Shown: positions 37,249 to 45,800 of the stretch, in pieces
Layout: each line of letters begins with the position of its first letter
Position numbering within the stretch: the first letter of the stretch is position 1
From: Betaproteobacteria bacterium
Lineage (GTDB): Bacteria; Pseudomonadota; Gammaproteobacteria; Burkholderiales; Casimicrobiaceae
Assembly: GCA_004293675.1 (NCBI GenBank)
Contig: READ01000011.1
Location: 124,001 to 188,000 of the forward strand
Length of the DNA stretch: 64,000 nt
Reading direction: 5' to 3'
Made by a program: the position numbers and the translations under genes
The notes under the pieces: model-generated
What the model was told of the DNA's origin: nothing
The model's input: only the letters and a program-made list of their open reading frames with translations
The model's database searches: none

Positions 37249-38430
37249 TTACTTCGCGCCGTACACGGCATCCGCTAAATCGAGATCGGCCGCACTGCTG
37301 TAGATTTGTGTCGTCGCGACGCTTGCATGCCCAAGAAATTGTGCCGCGACAGACAGCGACACGTTTGCTTCGAGCTCGAACGCCCTCCGGTGTCGAAACC
37401 AATGCGGAGTGAGTGATCGTATACGTGCGCATTGCATCGCGTCATTGCTGCGCTTTGCAGCCTCAACAGCAATTTCCTCAACCGCTCGGTAAAGATCGAC
37501 GCCGGTTGCTGCGCGGAGCGCGCCAATGCCTGTTTTGATCCCGGCACGCGGCATCTCAAACAGCGGACGAGCAGTGAGACGCCCGAAATCTCCATCAAAC
37601 GGCACTGCGAGCGTGTTGGCGTAGCGCCGATACGCGTCAATCATGGGAGCATTCAATGGGATGCGGCGCACTTTCTCTCCTTTCCCGATCACCCTCCAAA
37701 ACACGTGCTGTTTGCCACCGCGCTCGATGGCACCGCTTAGATCGTCGCAACGAGCGCCGTCGAACTCGGATCGTCGAGCGCCCGTCCAGCGCAGCCATAC
37801 CAGCATCGTTCGTGCTGTCACCACGGTTGGGTCTTTCCAATCCAGCTCTTCAATCGACGCATCGACGAGTGCCCAGCACGCAGCGTCGAGTTTGCGCTTC
37901 GCGATCGAGGCGCGCGCAGCCTCGGTGCGATCCACCATTGCCGCCTCTCGCGAGCTAGTTGTTGCGCTCAAAGCGATGCGCGGTACCGCTATCGGCGATC
38001 GATAGCCGCTTTCGACCAACCATTTGAACATCGAGCACAACACCGGGCGCGCATTCAACGCTCGACGACGATCAATCGCAACTGGTTGCCCGTATTTCAC
38101 CGCTCGCCAACGTCGGATCGCAAACACACGCTCGAACATCTCTCGGGCAGATGTCTGGTTGAGTGCATCGGCAAGAACACCGAGATTGTTTTCATCGCCG
38201 ATTGTTTGCAAATACTCGTTCAAGTCCACGTAGGTCAGCGTCTGAATCGTCTTGTCCGCAAGCTGTGTCCACAATGCTAGCCGAGCAACTTCACGTTCGT
38301 ACTCCCGACGAGTGCGCAGATTGTTTGCACCAATGTGGCTCAAGTAAAGACGAAGCGCTTCAGCGTCGTTGATTGCGCCGAGAGACGAAGCGACGCTAAT
38401 TGGTGCGCTAAATGATGAGATTGCTGTCAT
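37249..38430 (-). CDS. Tyrosine recombinase / phage-type integrase
   Basis: 393 residues. A SAM-like N-terminal core-binding region (EALRLYLSHIGANNLRTRREYEREVARLALW) is followed by the catalytic domain. Visible catalytic residues: Arg in TGARRSE (R219), Lys in GKGEK (K250 or K253), His and Arg in PHWFRHRR (H343, R346), His in LGHAS (H368) and the nucleophile Tyr in TTQIYS (Y377). The set is complete, so it should be active. Its internal position, convergent with the accessory block, suggests it serves a nested module, resolution of multimers or gene capture rather than ICE ends, but the ICE ends are not both visible. Confidence 0.88.
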   Translation of the reverse strand: MTAISSFSAPISVASSLGAINDAEALRLYLSHIGANNLRTRREYEREVARLALWTQLADKTIQTLTYVDLNEYLQTIGDENNLGVLADALNQTSAREMFERVFAIRRWRAVKYGQPVAIDRRRALNARPVLCSMFKWLVESGYRSPIAVPRIALSATTSSREAAMVDRTEAARASIAKRKLDAACWALVDASIEELDWKDPTVVTARTMLVWLRWTGARRSEFDGARCDDLSGAIERGGKQHVFWRVIGKGEKVRRIPLNAPMIDAYRRYANTLAVPFDGDFGRLTARPLFEMPRAGIKTGIGALRAATGVDLYRAVEEIAVEAAKRSNDAMQCARIRSLTPHWFRHRRAFELEANVSLSVAAQFLGHASVATTQIYSSAADLDLADAVYGAK

Positions 38431-38487
38431 CGGCGACGTGTCCAGTAGGAGGCATCCGTTGAGACAACAATTCGTGAGCGTGTAAAT

Positions 38488-39285
38488 TTAGGTACCGTGC
38501 CAAACCAATTCGCCGCCGACAATAGCTTGGGTTCTTGCAGCGGCTGCAACTACGTCATAGCCGTCGGGCAGCGCGCGAAAAGTACCGCTCGCCATCAAAT
38601 CAATCGCTGCGTGAATCGCGGTACTCCACGTCGATCCGCGTTGCAATTGCTCCAGTGAAATTGCATTTAATTTTTTTTCAAGTTTTTCCTGGGCATTTTG
38701 CAACGTGTTACCGAGTGTGATTGGCAACCACGCGCATCCGAGCATCTGATCGGTCGCAACAATGCCCGACTCGCCTCGTTCCTCACACAATTCTCTGACG
38801 GTTTCCCCTTGGTTGATCCCAGGAAGCAGCGTAGCCCATATCCCGCGCCCGTAGCGATCGCTCCAAAACTTAAGCTCGTGCCCTGCTGATTCAACGAGCT
38901 GTGCGATAAGTCCGGCGCCTTCGTCTTCAACGCCCAAAACGGCTGTTGTGTGATCGTTTGTCGCGAACCGCTTTGTTAGTTCGTCATGCAATTGCATGAA
39001 TTGCGTTCGTTTGTTTTCCTGCACGAGCTCCCACGCCTTGTTACTAATGCCGGTGATCCCGAGCAAATTCAAAATTTGAAATCGTGTTTCGAAGCTTGGC
39101 AGCTTGGTTTCGCCTCGCAGGAAAAGTGTTAATGACGGTTGGCTGATTCCGAGAAAACGCGCTGTCTCTTTGTCCGTACGTAATTCGTAACGTCGTTGAA
39201 TTTCGCGCACGCGAGCAATCCACTTTTCACGTTCACCTACATCTTCCAAAGATAGTTCTCTTTCCATGTTGTGAACACCGTTCAT
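38488..39285 (-). CDS. XRE-type repressor-like protein
   Basis: 265 residues. Residues 20-80 hold an HTH (RRYELRTDKETARFLGISQPSLTLFLRGETKLPSFETRFQILNLLGI). The rest is an unassigned sensor-like domain. The start may be MNGVHNMERE (39285) or MERELSLED (39267). It lies upstream of, and on the same strand as, the recombinase and next to the palindrome 39421-39448, so it probably represses its own promoter and the divergent genes. Confidence 0.78.
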   Translation of the reverse strand: MNGVHNMERELSLEDVGEREKWIARVREIQRRYELRTDKETARFLGISQPSLTLFLRGETKLPSFETRFQILNLLGITGISNKAWELVQENKRTQFMQLHDELTKRFATNDHTTAVLGVEDEGAGLIAQLVESAGHELKFWSDRYGRGIWATLLPGINQGETVRELCEERGESGIVATDQMLGCAWLPITLGNTLQNAQEKLEKKLNAISLEQLQRGSTWSTAIHAAIDLMASGTFRALPDGYDVVAAAARTQAIVGGELVWHGT

Positions 39286-39420
39286 CGATTCAGAGCTTTG
39301 TCAAAGACACGCCAACTCTTGCGGCAGATTGCGAAACCTTTTCTCGCGGCGGCTTGACGCTGGCGCTTTTAAGTCTGCTCATTTTTTTTGTTGAGTGTTT
39401 TTTGAGATTTCAGCGCAGAG

Positions 39421-39448
39421 AATATCACAAATTATACTTTGTGATATT
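39421..39448. promoter_or_regulatory. Perfect palindromic operator between divergent genes
   Basis: AATATCACAAA (39421-39431)/TTTGTGATATT (39438-39448), 11 perfect pairs around a 6-base centre, in an AT-rich promoter stretch between the XRE gene and the plus-strand genes. A second weaker palindrome, GTAAC...GTTAC, lies at 39461-39489. Confidence 0.7.
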
Positions 39449-39558
39449 CAATACATTGTGTAACGTAACGTTATCGTATTACGGTTACAAGTAATTGTGT
39501 AGAATTCACAAATCCTCCGGTAATTAACGCCTGACACCACACCGAACGGCTCATTCAT

Positions 39559-39801
39559 ATGTGCGCAACCTCTGAGAATCACGAAGCGATGTTGCCGTAC
39601 GACGTCGGTGCAACGGACTATGGACTGAAAAAACACTGGCGCGAGAATCCGTATACGGAATCCGATTGGAGGCATGACGAATGGCAACTGGGATGGGCTC
39701 ATCGCCGAGAAAGCGATGCGGATGGCTGGGACTACGCCACCGATACCTTCGTCACTCTTGACCCCCGCTCAAGCGGGAGCGTCAGCGCAAACTCGCGTTG
39801 A
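39559..39801 (+). CDS. RMF/CrpP-like small protein
   Basis: 80 residues. DYGLKKHWRENPYTESDWRHDEWQLGWAHRRESDADG has the G-x(6)-NPY-x(8)-W-x-x-GW-x-x-R pattern of ribosome modulation factor and of the RMF-like CrpP proteins found on mobile elements. The rest is polar. No closer assignment is possible. It is first in the plus-strand operon facing the XRE repressor. Confidence 0.5.
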   Translation: MCATSENHEAMLPYDVGATDYGLKKHWRENPYTESDWRHDEWQLGWAHRRESDADGWDYATDTFVTLDPRSSGSVSANSR

Positions 39802-39808
39802 GCTTGAC

Positions 39809-40450
39809 ATGAATCCAGTTCGATCAGTTTCGCACATAAAACTCGTCGCACTCTTCATCTCGGCGCTGCTCACGTCTTCGGCGATTGCGCTTGAAGGTCG
39901 CGTGGTGGGCGTGAGTGACGGCGACACCATCACCCTCCTCGATGCCAGTCGCACGCAACACAAGATTCGTCTCGCCGGGATCGATGCGCCGGAATCCGGC
40001 CAGGCGTTCGGTAATCGCGCGAAACAAGCCCTATCGGATTGCGTGTTCGGTCAGACCGCCACCACCGAAGGCAGCAAGATCGATAAGTACGGCCGAACGG
40101 TGGCCAAGGTCATCGTCGGCGGTGTCGACTGCAACCTACGCCAGATCGAGCTGGGTTTTGCGTGGCATTACAAGAAATACGAAAACGAGCAAGCGCCGCT
40201 CGATCGGCGTGCTTACGCCAGCGCAGAGAAAGTCGCTCGTGCAGCCCGTGCGGGGCTGTGGGTTGATCCTCGTCCTACCTCGCCGTGGGACTGGCGCAAT
40301 GGTGACACCGTCGGCACCCAGCGCGGTGATGCGTTGGCGAAAGAAACGACGGGCCAGTGCGATTGCAATGCGGGGCTCACCTGCATTGGCAAACGCGGCG
40401 GCATCTATTGCCTGACCTCAGATGGCACCAAACGCTATGTCAGACCATAG
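39809..40450 (+). CDS. Secreted thermonuclease (SNase-like)
   Basis: 213 residues from ATG 39809 (the longer frame from 39674 lies over the preceding gene). Signal peptide LVALFISALLTSSAIA. Staphylococcal-nuclease fold: GVSDGDTITLLD, RLAGIDAPESGQAFGNRAKQ with the catalytic Arg and Glu region, KYGRTVAKV. A Cys-rich C-terminus (CDCNAGLTCIGKRGGIYC) may form disulfides. Likely periplasmic or secreted. SNase genes are common ICE and plasmid cargo (ParB-like nucleases). Confidence 0.88.
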   Translation: MNPVRSVSHIKLVALFISALLTSSAIALEGRVVGVSDGDTITLLDASRTQHKIRLAGIDAPESGQAFGNRAKQALSDCVFGQTATTEGSKIDKYGRTVAKVIVGGVDCNLRQIELGFAWHYKKYENEQAPLDRRAYASAEKVARAARAGLWVDPRPTSPWDWRNGDTVGTQRGDALAKETTGQCDCNAGLTCIGKRGGIYCLTSDGTKRYVRP

Positions 40451-40461
40451 CGTTAGTTTGA

Positions 40462-41514
40462 ATGCACCCTATGACAACGCGACGCACAGATAACTATGAC
40501 CGAGCTCGTGTGGGCATTGCTGAGCACCAGCTCAAGCACGATTGTCTACCAACCGTTGCCCAGCTGGAGGCGTGGATGCGCGATGTGCATGACGCCACGC
40601 CCTCGCGCTCAACGCTTAGTGCAGCGCTACGGCAGTTTCGCGACTCTCAAGGTGACACAAGCAACCACGAATCGGCAGACGGCGCGACGCTCGCGTTGGC
40701 CAAGACGATTCAAGCGCAAGCCGATGCACGCGCCGCCGCCAAACTCGATTCACATCGTGAATCGGTCGACAAAGCAGCGAATGAGCGCATTGCCATCGCT
40801 CAAACCGACGCATCACGCCAAATTGAGCGTGCAGTCCTCGAAAAGGAGGACGCGCAAAAGCTTGCCGAGCACGCCGCGGTGCGCGAACAAACAGCGATCA
40901 ATCAGGCGCAACTTGAAATCAGTCGCCTCGTCGAACAGGTTACTCAGCTTCAACAAACGCTGCTGGCCACCAGCTCTGAGAACGCCGCGCTGCGCCAGGG
41001 CGCTGAATTGGTAAATAGCCAGGCTGAAGATGCACGTCGATTGTTGCTTGATGCCAATGCGCGCAGCGACGCTGTACTTCAATCGCTACAAGCAACGCTT
41101 GCAGATGAACGCGAGCAACACAAAATTCGAGAAGCTCGCTCATCCGAGCAATACGCGGGACTGAACCGCGTGCTCGGACAGCAGGTGAGTGATCTCAAAA
41201 CCAAAAATGAAGCGCTGGAAAAGCAGCTTCTCAAAGCCCGACAAGAAGCCGATGCGACTGTGGGCAGCGTTGTTCGTGATGCAATCAACGCACTCTCGGA
41301 TCAACTCAACCAAAACGCGTCACGTAGTGAAGCTTCATTGGCTGCGATCGATCTCATCGCGAAGTCGATGCTCAATGAAATGCGTGCAGCTCTCTTGAAC
41401 GACGGAACTGTGCACGAAACAGGCGCTAACCGCAAAGACGCTCAAGCTGGCGTACCTCGTGCACGAATATCGCAGGATCGATCCCGAACTACGCGCAAGG
41501 AGGAGCGTGGATGA
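40462..41514 (+). CDS. KfrA-like DNA-binding coiled-coil protein
   Basis: 350 residues. The N-terminal 55 residues (RARVGIAEHQLKHDCLPTVAQLEAWMRDVHDATPSRSTLSAALRQF) look like the KfrA HTH. Residues about 70-310 form one long coiled coil rich in Ala, Glu and Gln. The C-terminus is basic. KfrA proteins regulate plasmid maintenance and may form structural filaments. ATG 40462 or 40471 (MTTRRTD) could be the start. Overlaps the next gene by ATGA. A second, shorter KfrA_N protein is at 22193. Confidence 0.72.
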   Translation: MHPMTTRRTDNYDRARVGIAEHQLKHDCLPTVAQLEAWMRDVHDATPSRSTLSAALRQFRDSQGDTSNHESADGATLALAKTIQAQADARAAAKLDSHRESVDKAANERIAIAQTDASRQIERAVLEKEDAQKLAEHAAVREQTAINQAQLEISRLVEQVTQLQQTLLATSSENAALRQGAELVNSQAEDARRLLLDANARSDAVLQSLQATLADEREQHKIREARSSEQYAGLNRVLGQQVSDLKTKNEALEKQLLKARQEADATVGSVVRDAINALSDQLNQNASRSEASLAAIDLIAKSMLNEMRAALLNDGTVHETGANRKDAQAGVPRARISQDRSRTTRKEERG

Positions 41515-41738
41515 ACAAAACACAGCTTTGCCAACCGCAATTTGCTGAAACCCGCCGTACCGACGGCTGGCTGGTTTCTATCGAATTGTTGTGCGATTTG
41601 TTTGGCCACTGGCACCTCATAACGGTCTGGTTTCATGCCGCACAAGGCAAGCTATCTCGCATTGATGCGCCAGTCAGAGAACGCAATGCGCTAGCAGTCT
41701 ATGGCCGTGCGGTTCAATCGTTGCAAGCGATCGTTTAG
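41511..41738 (+). CDS. Small protein of unknown function (75 residues)
   Basis: ATG 41511 overlaps the KfrA-like stop and follows AAGGAGCG. MNKTQLCQPQFAETRRTDGW, then LVSIELLCDLFGHWHLITVWFHAAQGKLSRID. Mixed alpha/beta, no family recognised. Confidence 0.6.
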   Translation: MNKTQLCQPQFAETRRTDGWLVSIELLCDLFGHWHLITVWFHAAQGKLSRIDAPVRERNALAVYGRAVQSLQAIV

Positions 41739-41752
41739 TCAGGCTAACCATC

Positions 41753-42118
41753 GTGCCGATCCGCCCGGAGATGAGAGACCGCTACCCGTCCAACGGGACG
41801 CAAATTCGCGAGCAGCGGCTCGCCAAAGCGCAGCATCGGTGTGAGCACTGCCGCGTGCCCGATCGTGCGATCGGTTATCGCAACATTGCGGGTGACTTTG
41901 TGCCACTCGGCGTTGACGCCGATGCACCTGTAGGATGCAAGCGCATGCGAATCGTACTCACGATTGCGCATCTCTACGATCCTTCGCCGGAGAACGTCGC
42001 GGAAGACAACCTTGCAGCGCTCTGCCAAAAATGCCACAACACGCTCGACGCACCCATGCGAGCGAGAAATGCACGCAACACGCGTCGAAATCGCAAAGCG
42101 ATCGGCGAGTTGTTTTAG
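41753..42118 (+). CDS. HNH-endonuclease-like protein
   Basis: 121 residues with Cys pairs in HRCEHC (about residues 29-34) and CQKCHN (about 97-102) that would bind zinc, and LTIAHLYDPSPENVAEDNLAAL, matching the HNH order (His, Asn, final His in KCH). Basic C-terminus (RARNARNTRRNRKA). Stand-alone HNH proteins of this kind are often mobile-element cargo. It starts at GTG 41753. Confidence 0.72.
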   Translation: MPIRPEMRDRYPSNGTQIREQRLAKAQHRCEHCRVPDRAIGYRNIAGDFVPLGVDADAPVGCKRMRIVLTIAHLYDPSPENVAEDNLAALCQKCHNTLDAPMRARNARNTRRNRKAIGELF

Positions 42119-42126
42119 CAAAAAAG

Positions 42127-42149
42127 TTGTCCACAATTTTTGTGGATAC
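42127..42149. promoter_or_regulatory. Inverted DnaA-box-like pair or bidirectional terminator
   Basis: TTGTCCACA (42127-42135) and TGTGGATAC (42141-42149) each differ by one base from the DnaA box and face each other; as RNA they form TCCACAA/TTGTGGA. Lies between convergent genes, so a terminator is the simpler reading. Confidence 0.4.
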
Positions 42150-42198
42150 TCGCGTGGAGCGAATCCTAGAGCTGGCGTGTTATCGAGCCTGTAGCCCG

Positions 42199-43173
42199 TT
42201 AGCGTTTATGTGGCAATCGCGGGATCGAGTCGAGCCAGCGCGACGCAAATGCACCGGTGAAGTGAGTGGCATCGTAAAAATCGCTTTTCGAGACCAGCGG
42301 AGGCAACACCAAGAATGCTGCGAGCGCGACTTCACGTTGCAGTCTTTCAACCATTGACGCGTCGCCACCGTCAGCGCGAGGCGATGGCAGCAGAGTGATC
42401 GTGATGTTTTCTTGTTGACACCACGCGACAATCCGCAGAAGCTGCGCGATGGCGTCTTCGCGAAGCCTGTGCTGTCGCGCCGCGTTGCGAGACTCCCATG
42501 CGAGATCGACGAGCTGAGATCGCCGCTCGGTTGGCTCGCCGTATCGATAATCTCCTGTGTGTAAATCAGTCGACATGTGGGGGGTCCCACGGCCATTTAC
42601 GATGAGTTTCGAGACGCCACCGGCGACACTCGAAGACCAGAGCTCTCCCCAAAAGAAACTCACCTTACTTTGCCCGCTGATAGCGGGATGCTGAGACATA
42701 AATCCGCCCTGGGAGGGGGAATCGACAAACTGAAACAGATCAACCGTCAGCACCACTTGCTTCAGGGGATTGATCGACTGATGATGAAAACGTAGCAGCG
42801 CCTCAATCTCAGAAAATCCAGCACTAAGCATCGCGGCGTTGTAAAAGCGCCGCTCGGAGAATCTACGGTTCAACTCAGCGGTATGAAACACTCCCGCTGT
42901 GGACGCGCCCACGACCAGCGCATCGTAGACCTGCCGTTGCTTTTTCTGCTCAAGCAGCGCTTCAAGCTTCGCATAGCGTTCATTGCGATCACCTGGATGA
43001 TTGAAATACTGCGTGCCAAACACGTCGTACGGATCAACGACGACATTCCACAATGGCACGCAGACGGCCATTGCCACGAGGAGTAACCACAGCCGGTTGA
43101 TGCGAGTTCTTGACGGTGCATCTGCGCTCTGCGCAGCACCCTCGCTGAAAAGCAATTCGTTATTCATACTCAA
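42199..43173 (-). CDS. SGNH-like accessory protein of an MBOAT system
   Basis: 324 residues with an N-terminal membrane anchor (LWLLLVAMAVCVPLWNVVV). VVGASTAG carries a GxS nucleophile-like site and FYDATHFTG a DxxH motif near the C-terminus, as in AlgX/AlgJ-like or DUF1574-like acetyl-transfer partners. Its ATG overlaps the MBOAT stop (ATGA). Together they probably O-acylate a surface glycan: the MBOAT brings the acyl group across the membrane and this periplasmic protein passes it on. Confidence 0.7.
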   Translation of the reverse strand: MSMNNELLFSEGAAQSADAPSRTRINRLWLLLVAMAVCVPLWNVVVDPYDVFGTQYFNHPGDRNERYAKLEALLEQKKQRQVYDALVVGASTAGVFHTAELNRRFSERRFYNAAMLSAGFSEIEALLRFHHQSINPLKQVVLTVDLFQFVDSPSQGGFMSQHPAISGQSKVSFFWGELWSSSVAGGVSKLIVNGRGTPHMSTDLHTGDYRYGEPTERRSQLVDLAWESRNAARQHRLREDAIAQLLRIVAWCQQENITITLLPSPRADGGDASMVERLQREVALAAFLVLPPLVSKSDFYDATHFTGAFASRWLDSIPRLPHKR

Positions 43174-44603
43174 AACGCGAAGTACAAAAACTCAGTCGGC
43201 AACGCTAAGCTAAACAACACTGCGAGCCAAATAGAAGCCAACAGCACAATCGAGCGCCTCCGAAAAATGAAGTGACTTACGTATTCAATGAGATTCGGCG
43301 CTGTGAGCATCCACGCGAACACGACCGCCAACACGACCGCCTCAAGCCCGCCATAGCGCCCAGTTGCACTCGACAGTTCCGACAACGACAGTGCAGAGGC
43401 AACGAATGCCGGCAGCGCAACATCGAACCCACCAACCATTCCCTTCCAAATTACCATGGCCTGGTGAATGTCGGTTGCCCGGAATGGCACCCAAGCAAAC
43501 ATGACAGCGAACAACGTGATCGCAACCGCGAATGCGTTCGGCAAACGCCAAGGTTGCCGTTGCCACAGTCTAAACATCACAACGTAGGAAGCGTGTAGAC
43601 AGCCCCACAATAGAAACGTGAGCCCTGCGCCGTGCCAGATACCGCCAAGACCGAATGCGATTGCCACTGCGATCAATCCACGCCCAAAACCAAGTTTTGA
43701 GCCGCCTAGTGGGATGTAGACGTAGTCACGCAGAAAAGCCCCAAGCGTGATGTGCCACCTGCCCCAGAATTCCTGAATCGTTGCAGACTTGTAAGGACTC
43801 CAGAAGTTGATCGGAAACCGAAACCCGAACAGCATTGCAAGCCCCAGGGCGATTTCGCAGTAAGCGGAGAAATCGTAGTAAAGCTGAGCGGTGTAGCCAG
43901 CTACCGCGATCCAGGCATCAAAAAATCCGATCGACGTCGCTCCGTTTGCTGGCCAGTACACAGCGACCACGTATCGCGCGAGCGTATCGGCAATGAGCAG
44001 TTTTTTTGCTAAACCAAAGACGATCAACACAACCGCACGCATTGCCCAGGCATCCGACGGCAAACGCAGCAAGGCGAGCTGCGGCGCGAAGTCACGATGC
44101 GACAGTATCGGCCCTGCGACCAAGTGTGGGAAGAACATGAAGTAGATCGCTGAATCCAGCCAGGAGCCAGGTATTGCTTTCCCACGGTAAGTGTCCACCA
44201 AAAAACTGATGACGTGAAACGTGAAGAACGAGATACCGAGCGGTAGGACGATTTTTGAGATTCCGTCAACGGCGAGCCAACCTGCCGCGATAAATGCGCC
44301 TGAAACCCACACCCAGTATTTGAAGTAGCCCAGTACCAACAGATTCGCAATTAGCGCGAACCTCAATGCCCATTGACGACGCGACCCATCGCGGAGTAAG
44401 TGAACAGCCACGAGATGATTTACCGAAATGCTCGACAGCAGTAGCGGCAAAAACCGCCAATCACATGCCGCGTAGAACACGCAGGATGCCGCGAGCAGCA
44501 CGATTTTGGCGAGTGATGCCTTGCCCCGCGACGCACACGCCCAGTAGCCGATCCACGTGATCGGCAGAAAGATGAACAAAAAAGCAGCACTGTTAAAAAG
44601 CAC
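43170..44603 (-). CDS. MBOAT family O-acyltransferase (AlgI-like)
   Basis: About 477 residues, polytopic membrane protein. The start is read as GTG 44601-44603 (VLFNSAAFLFIFLPITW), which fits the usual MLFNS opening; a TTG at 44618 is the alternative. Conserved parts: YFKYWVW, WGRWHITLGAFLRDYVYIPLGGSK and the catalytic GLGGIWHGAGLTFLLWG with its histidine. Such proteins acetylate alginate, LPS or other glycans. As ICE cargo it could alter the host surface. Confidence 0.88.
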   Translation of the reverse strand: MLFNSAAFLFIFLPITWIGYWACASRGKASLAKIVLLAASCVFYAACDWRFLPLLLSSISVNHLVAVHLLRDGSRRQWALRFALIANLLVLGYFKYWVWVSGAFIAAGWLAVDGISKIVLPLGISFFTFHVISFLVDTYRGKAIPGSWLDSAIYFMFFPHLVAGPILSHRDFAPQLALLRLPSDAWAMRAVVLIVFGLAKKLLIADTLARYVVAVYWPANGATSIGFFDAWIAVAGYTAQLYYDFSAYCEIALGLAMLFGFRFPINFWSPYKSATIQEFWGRWHITLGAFLRDYVYIPLGGSKLGFGRGLIAVAIAFGLGGIWHGAGLTFLLWGCLHASYVVMFRLWQRQPWRLPNAFAVAITLFAVMFAWVPFRATDIHQAMVIWKGMVGGFDVALPAFVASALSLSELSSATGRYGGLEAVVLAVVFAWMLTAPNLIEYVSHFIFRRRSIVLLASIWLAVLFSLALPTEFLYFAF

Positions 44604-44786
44604 GAGCTGGAAACACAATGAAGAGTGACAAGCGCAACAGTGTCGAAGAAAGAGTACGAGCGCTCAACAAAAAACCTGTCTGCAAGTGCGCTCGATTAAC
44701 GCTTGACAAAGTGTCAATTTAGAACGTCCAATCTGTTGACAGAACTCGCGTCCAAAACTCTGTGAAGAGCTCCGTGAAGTTGTCAA

Positions 44787-44823
44787 CTGCCCGTATGCAA
44801 TTCGCAAATTGCATACGGGGCAG
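44787..44823. terminator. Long hairpin in the 297-base spacer
   Basis: CCCGTATGCAATT and AATTGCATACGGG form 13 perfect pairs around CGCA-type loop bases, extended by CTG/CAG with a bulge. No U-run, so it may be an operator or structural site rather than a terminator. Elsewhere in 44604-44900 there are TTGACA-3-TGTCAA (44703-44717) and GTTGACA...TGTCAAC; no gene seen. Confidence 0.5.
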
Positions 44824-44836
44824 CTAGTCATTGCAA

Positions 44837-44857
44837 TGTAGTCACAATGAGACTACA
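44837..44857 (+). promoter_or_regulatory. Palindrome upstream of the RelB-type gene
   Basis: TGTAGTC-7-GACTACA, 44 bases before the antitoxin start; likely operator for autorepression by the RHH domain. Confidence 0.55.
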
Positions 44858-44900
44858 CTTGAAAATCTAGACCGATAAATCCGCGTCATCAAAAAACACC

Positions 44901-45167
44901 ATGAGCACCGCAGATACCTATGTCCGCGCACGCATTGATACAAGCACCAAGAATCGCGCCGCTGAAGCGCTCGATGCTATGGGGCTGTCGATTTCCGACG
45001 CGATTCGCTTGTTAATGCTGCGAATTGCAGATGAGCGCCGAATGCCCTTTGATGTGAAAGCTCCTAACGCAACTACGCGCAAGGCCATGGCCGAACTTGA
45101 GGCCGGAAAGGGTAAACGGTTCGCCAACGTTGATGATTTGATGGCGGACCTGCGTGCGGACGATTGA
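44901..45167 (+). CDS. RelB/DinJ-family antitoxin
   Basis: 88 residues. TYVRARIDTSTKNRAAEALDAMGLSISDAIRLLMLRIADERRMPFDV is the RelB/DinJ RHH domain; the C-terminus (KGKRFANVDDLMADLRADD) is the toxin-neutralising tail. The expected RelE/YafQ-type toxin gene should follow within a few bases, but the next gene is 69 bases on and is a DUF29 protein, so this is an orphan or has an atypical partner. Confidence 0.85.
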   Translation: MSTADTYVRARIDTSTKNRAAEALDAMGLSISDAIRLLMLRIADERRMPFDVKAPNATTRKAMAELEAGKGKRFANVDDLMADLRADD

Positions 45168-45235
45168 TAGGGTCATCAGCGAGGCGAAGTTGGGGGGGGC
45201 GTTTTGAGTGACAATTGGCTACTGAGGAGCAATCT

Positions 45236-45688
45236 ATGAGCGGTGCAACCACTTATGAAAAGGACGTTGTTGCGTGGGCAAGCGAACAAGCGCGGCTACT
45301 GCGCTCGGGTCAGTTATCTGCGCTCGACATCGAGCACATCGCCGAGGAGATCGAAGACGTGGGCAAAAGTGAGCAGCGTGAGCTGATGAGTCGCATGGTG
45401 GTACTCTTAGCGCATCTCTTGAAATGGCAGTATCAGCCTCGCAGACGTGGCGCGAGTTGGTCAACAACTATTCGAGTACAGCGCAAAGATATTGCGCTTG
45501 CGCTCAAAGAAGCCCCGAGCTTGAGGGCTAGGCTTTCTGACCTTGAATGGCTGTCTCTGGCTTGGGATAAGGCGCTTGCGCAAGCACAAGCCGAGACCGA
45601 ACCCGAAGCGATCGCGTTTCCCGAGACGTGGAGCTGGTCACTTGAGGATGCGCTTCGAGACGGTTGGCTTCCACCCGAGCTTAATTGA
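45236..45688 (+). CDS. DUF29 family protein
   Basis: 150 residues from ATG 45236 (behind GAGGAGC). YEKDVVAWASEQARLLRSGQLSALDIEHIAEEIEDVGKSEQRELMSRMVVLLAHLLKWQYQP is the family hallmark, and WSLEDALRDGWLPPE its usual end. Function of DUF29 is unknown; members are frequent on mobile elements and in cyanobacteria. Confidence 0.88.
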   Translation: MSGATTYEKDVVAWASEQARLLRSGQLSALDIEHIAEEIEDVGKSEQRELMSRMVVLLAHLLKWQYQPRRRGASWSTTIRVQRKDIALALKEAPSLRARLSDLEWLSLAWDKALAQAQAETEPEAIAFPETWSWSLEDALRDGWLPPELN

Positions 45689-45800
45689 GGCGAGTTACTT
45701 GATTGAAAACTCCCCCATTCCGCGTTACCATTCAGTTGACAATATCGTTTAAATAATCGAAGTACCGCACGAACCCCACAGCCCCACAGCGAATAGTTGT

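Noticed and set aside
42127-42149. Chromosomal-type replication origin
   Set aside because: Only two DnaA-like boxes, between convergent genes, and no AT-rich unwinding region or dnaA gene.
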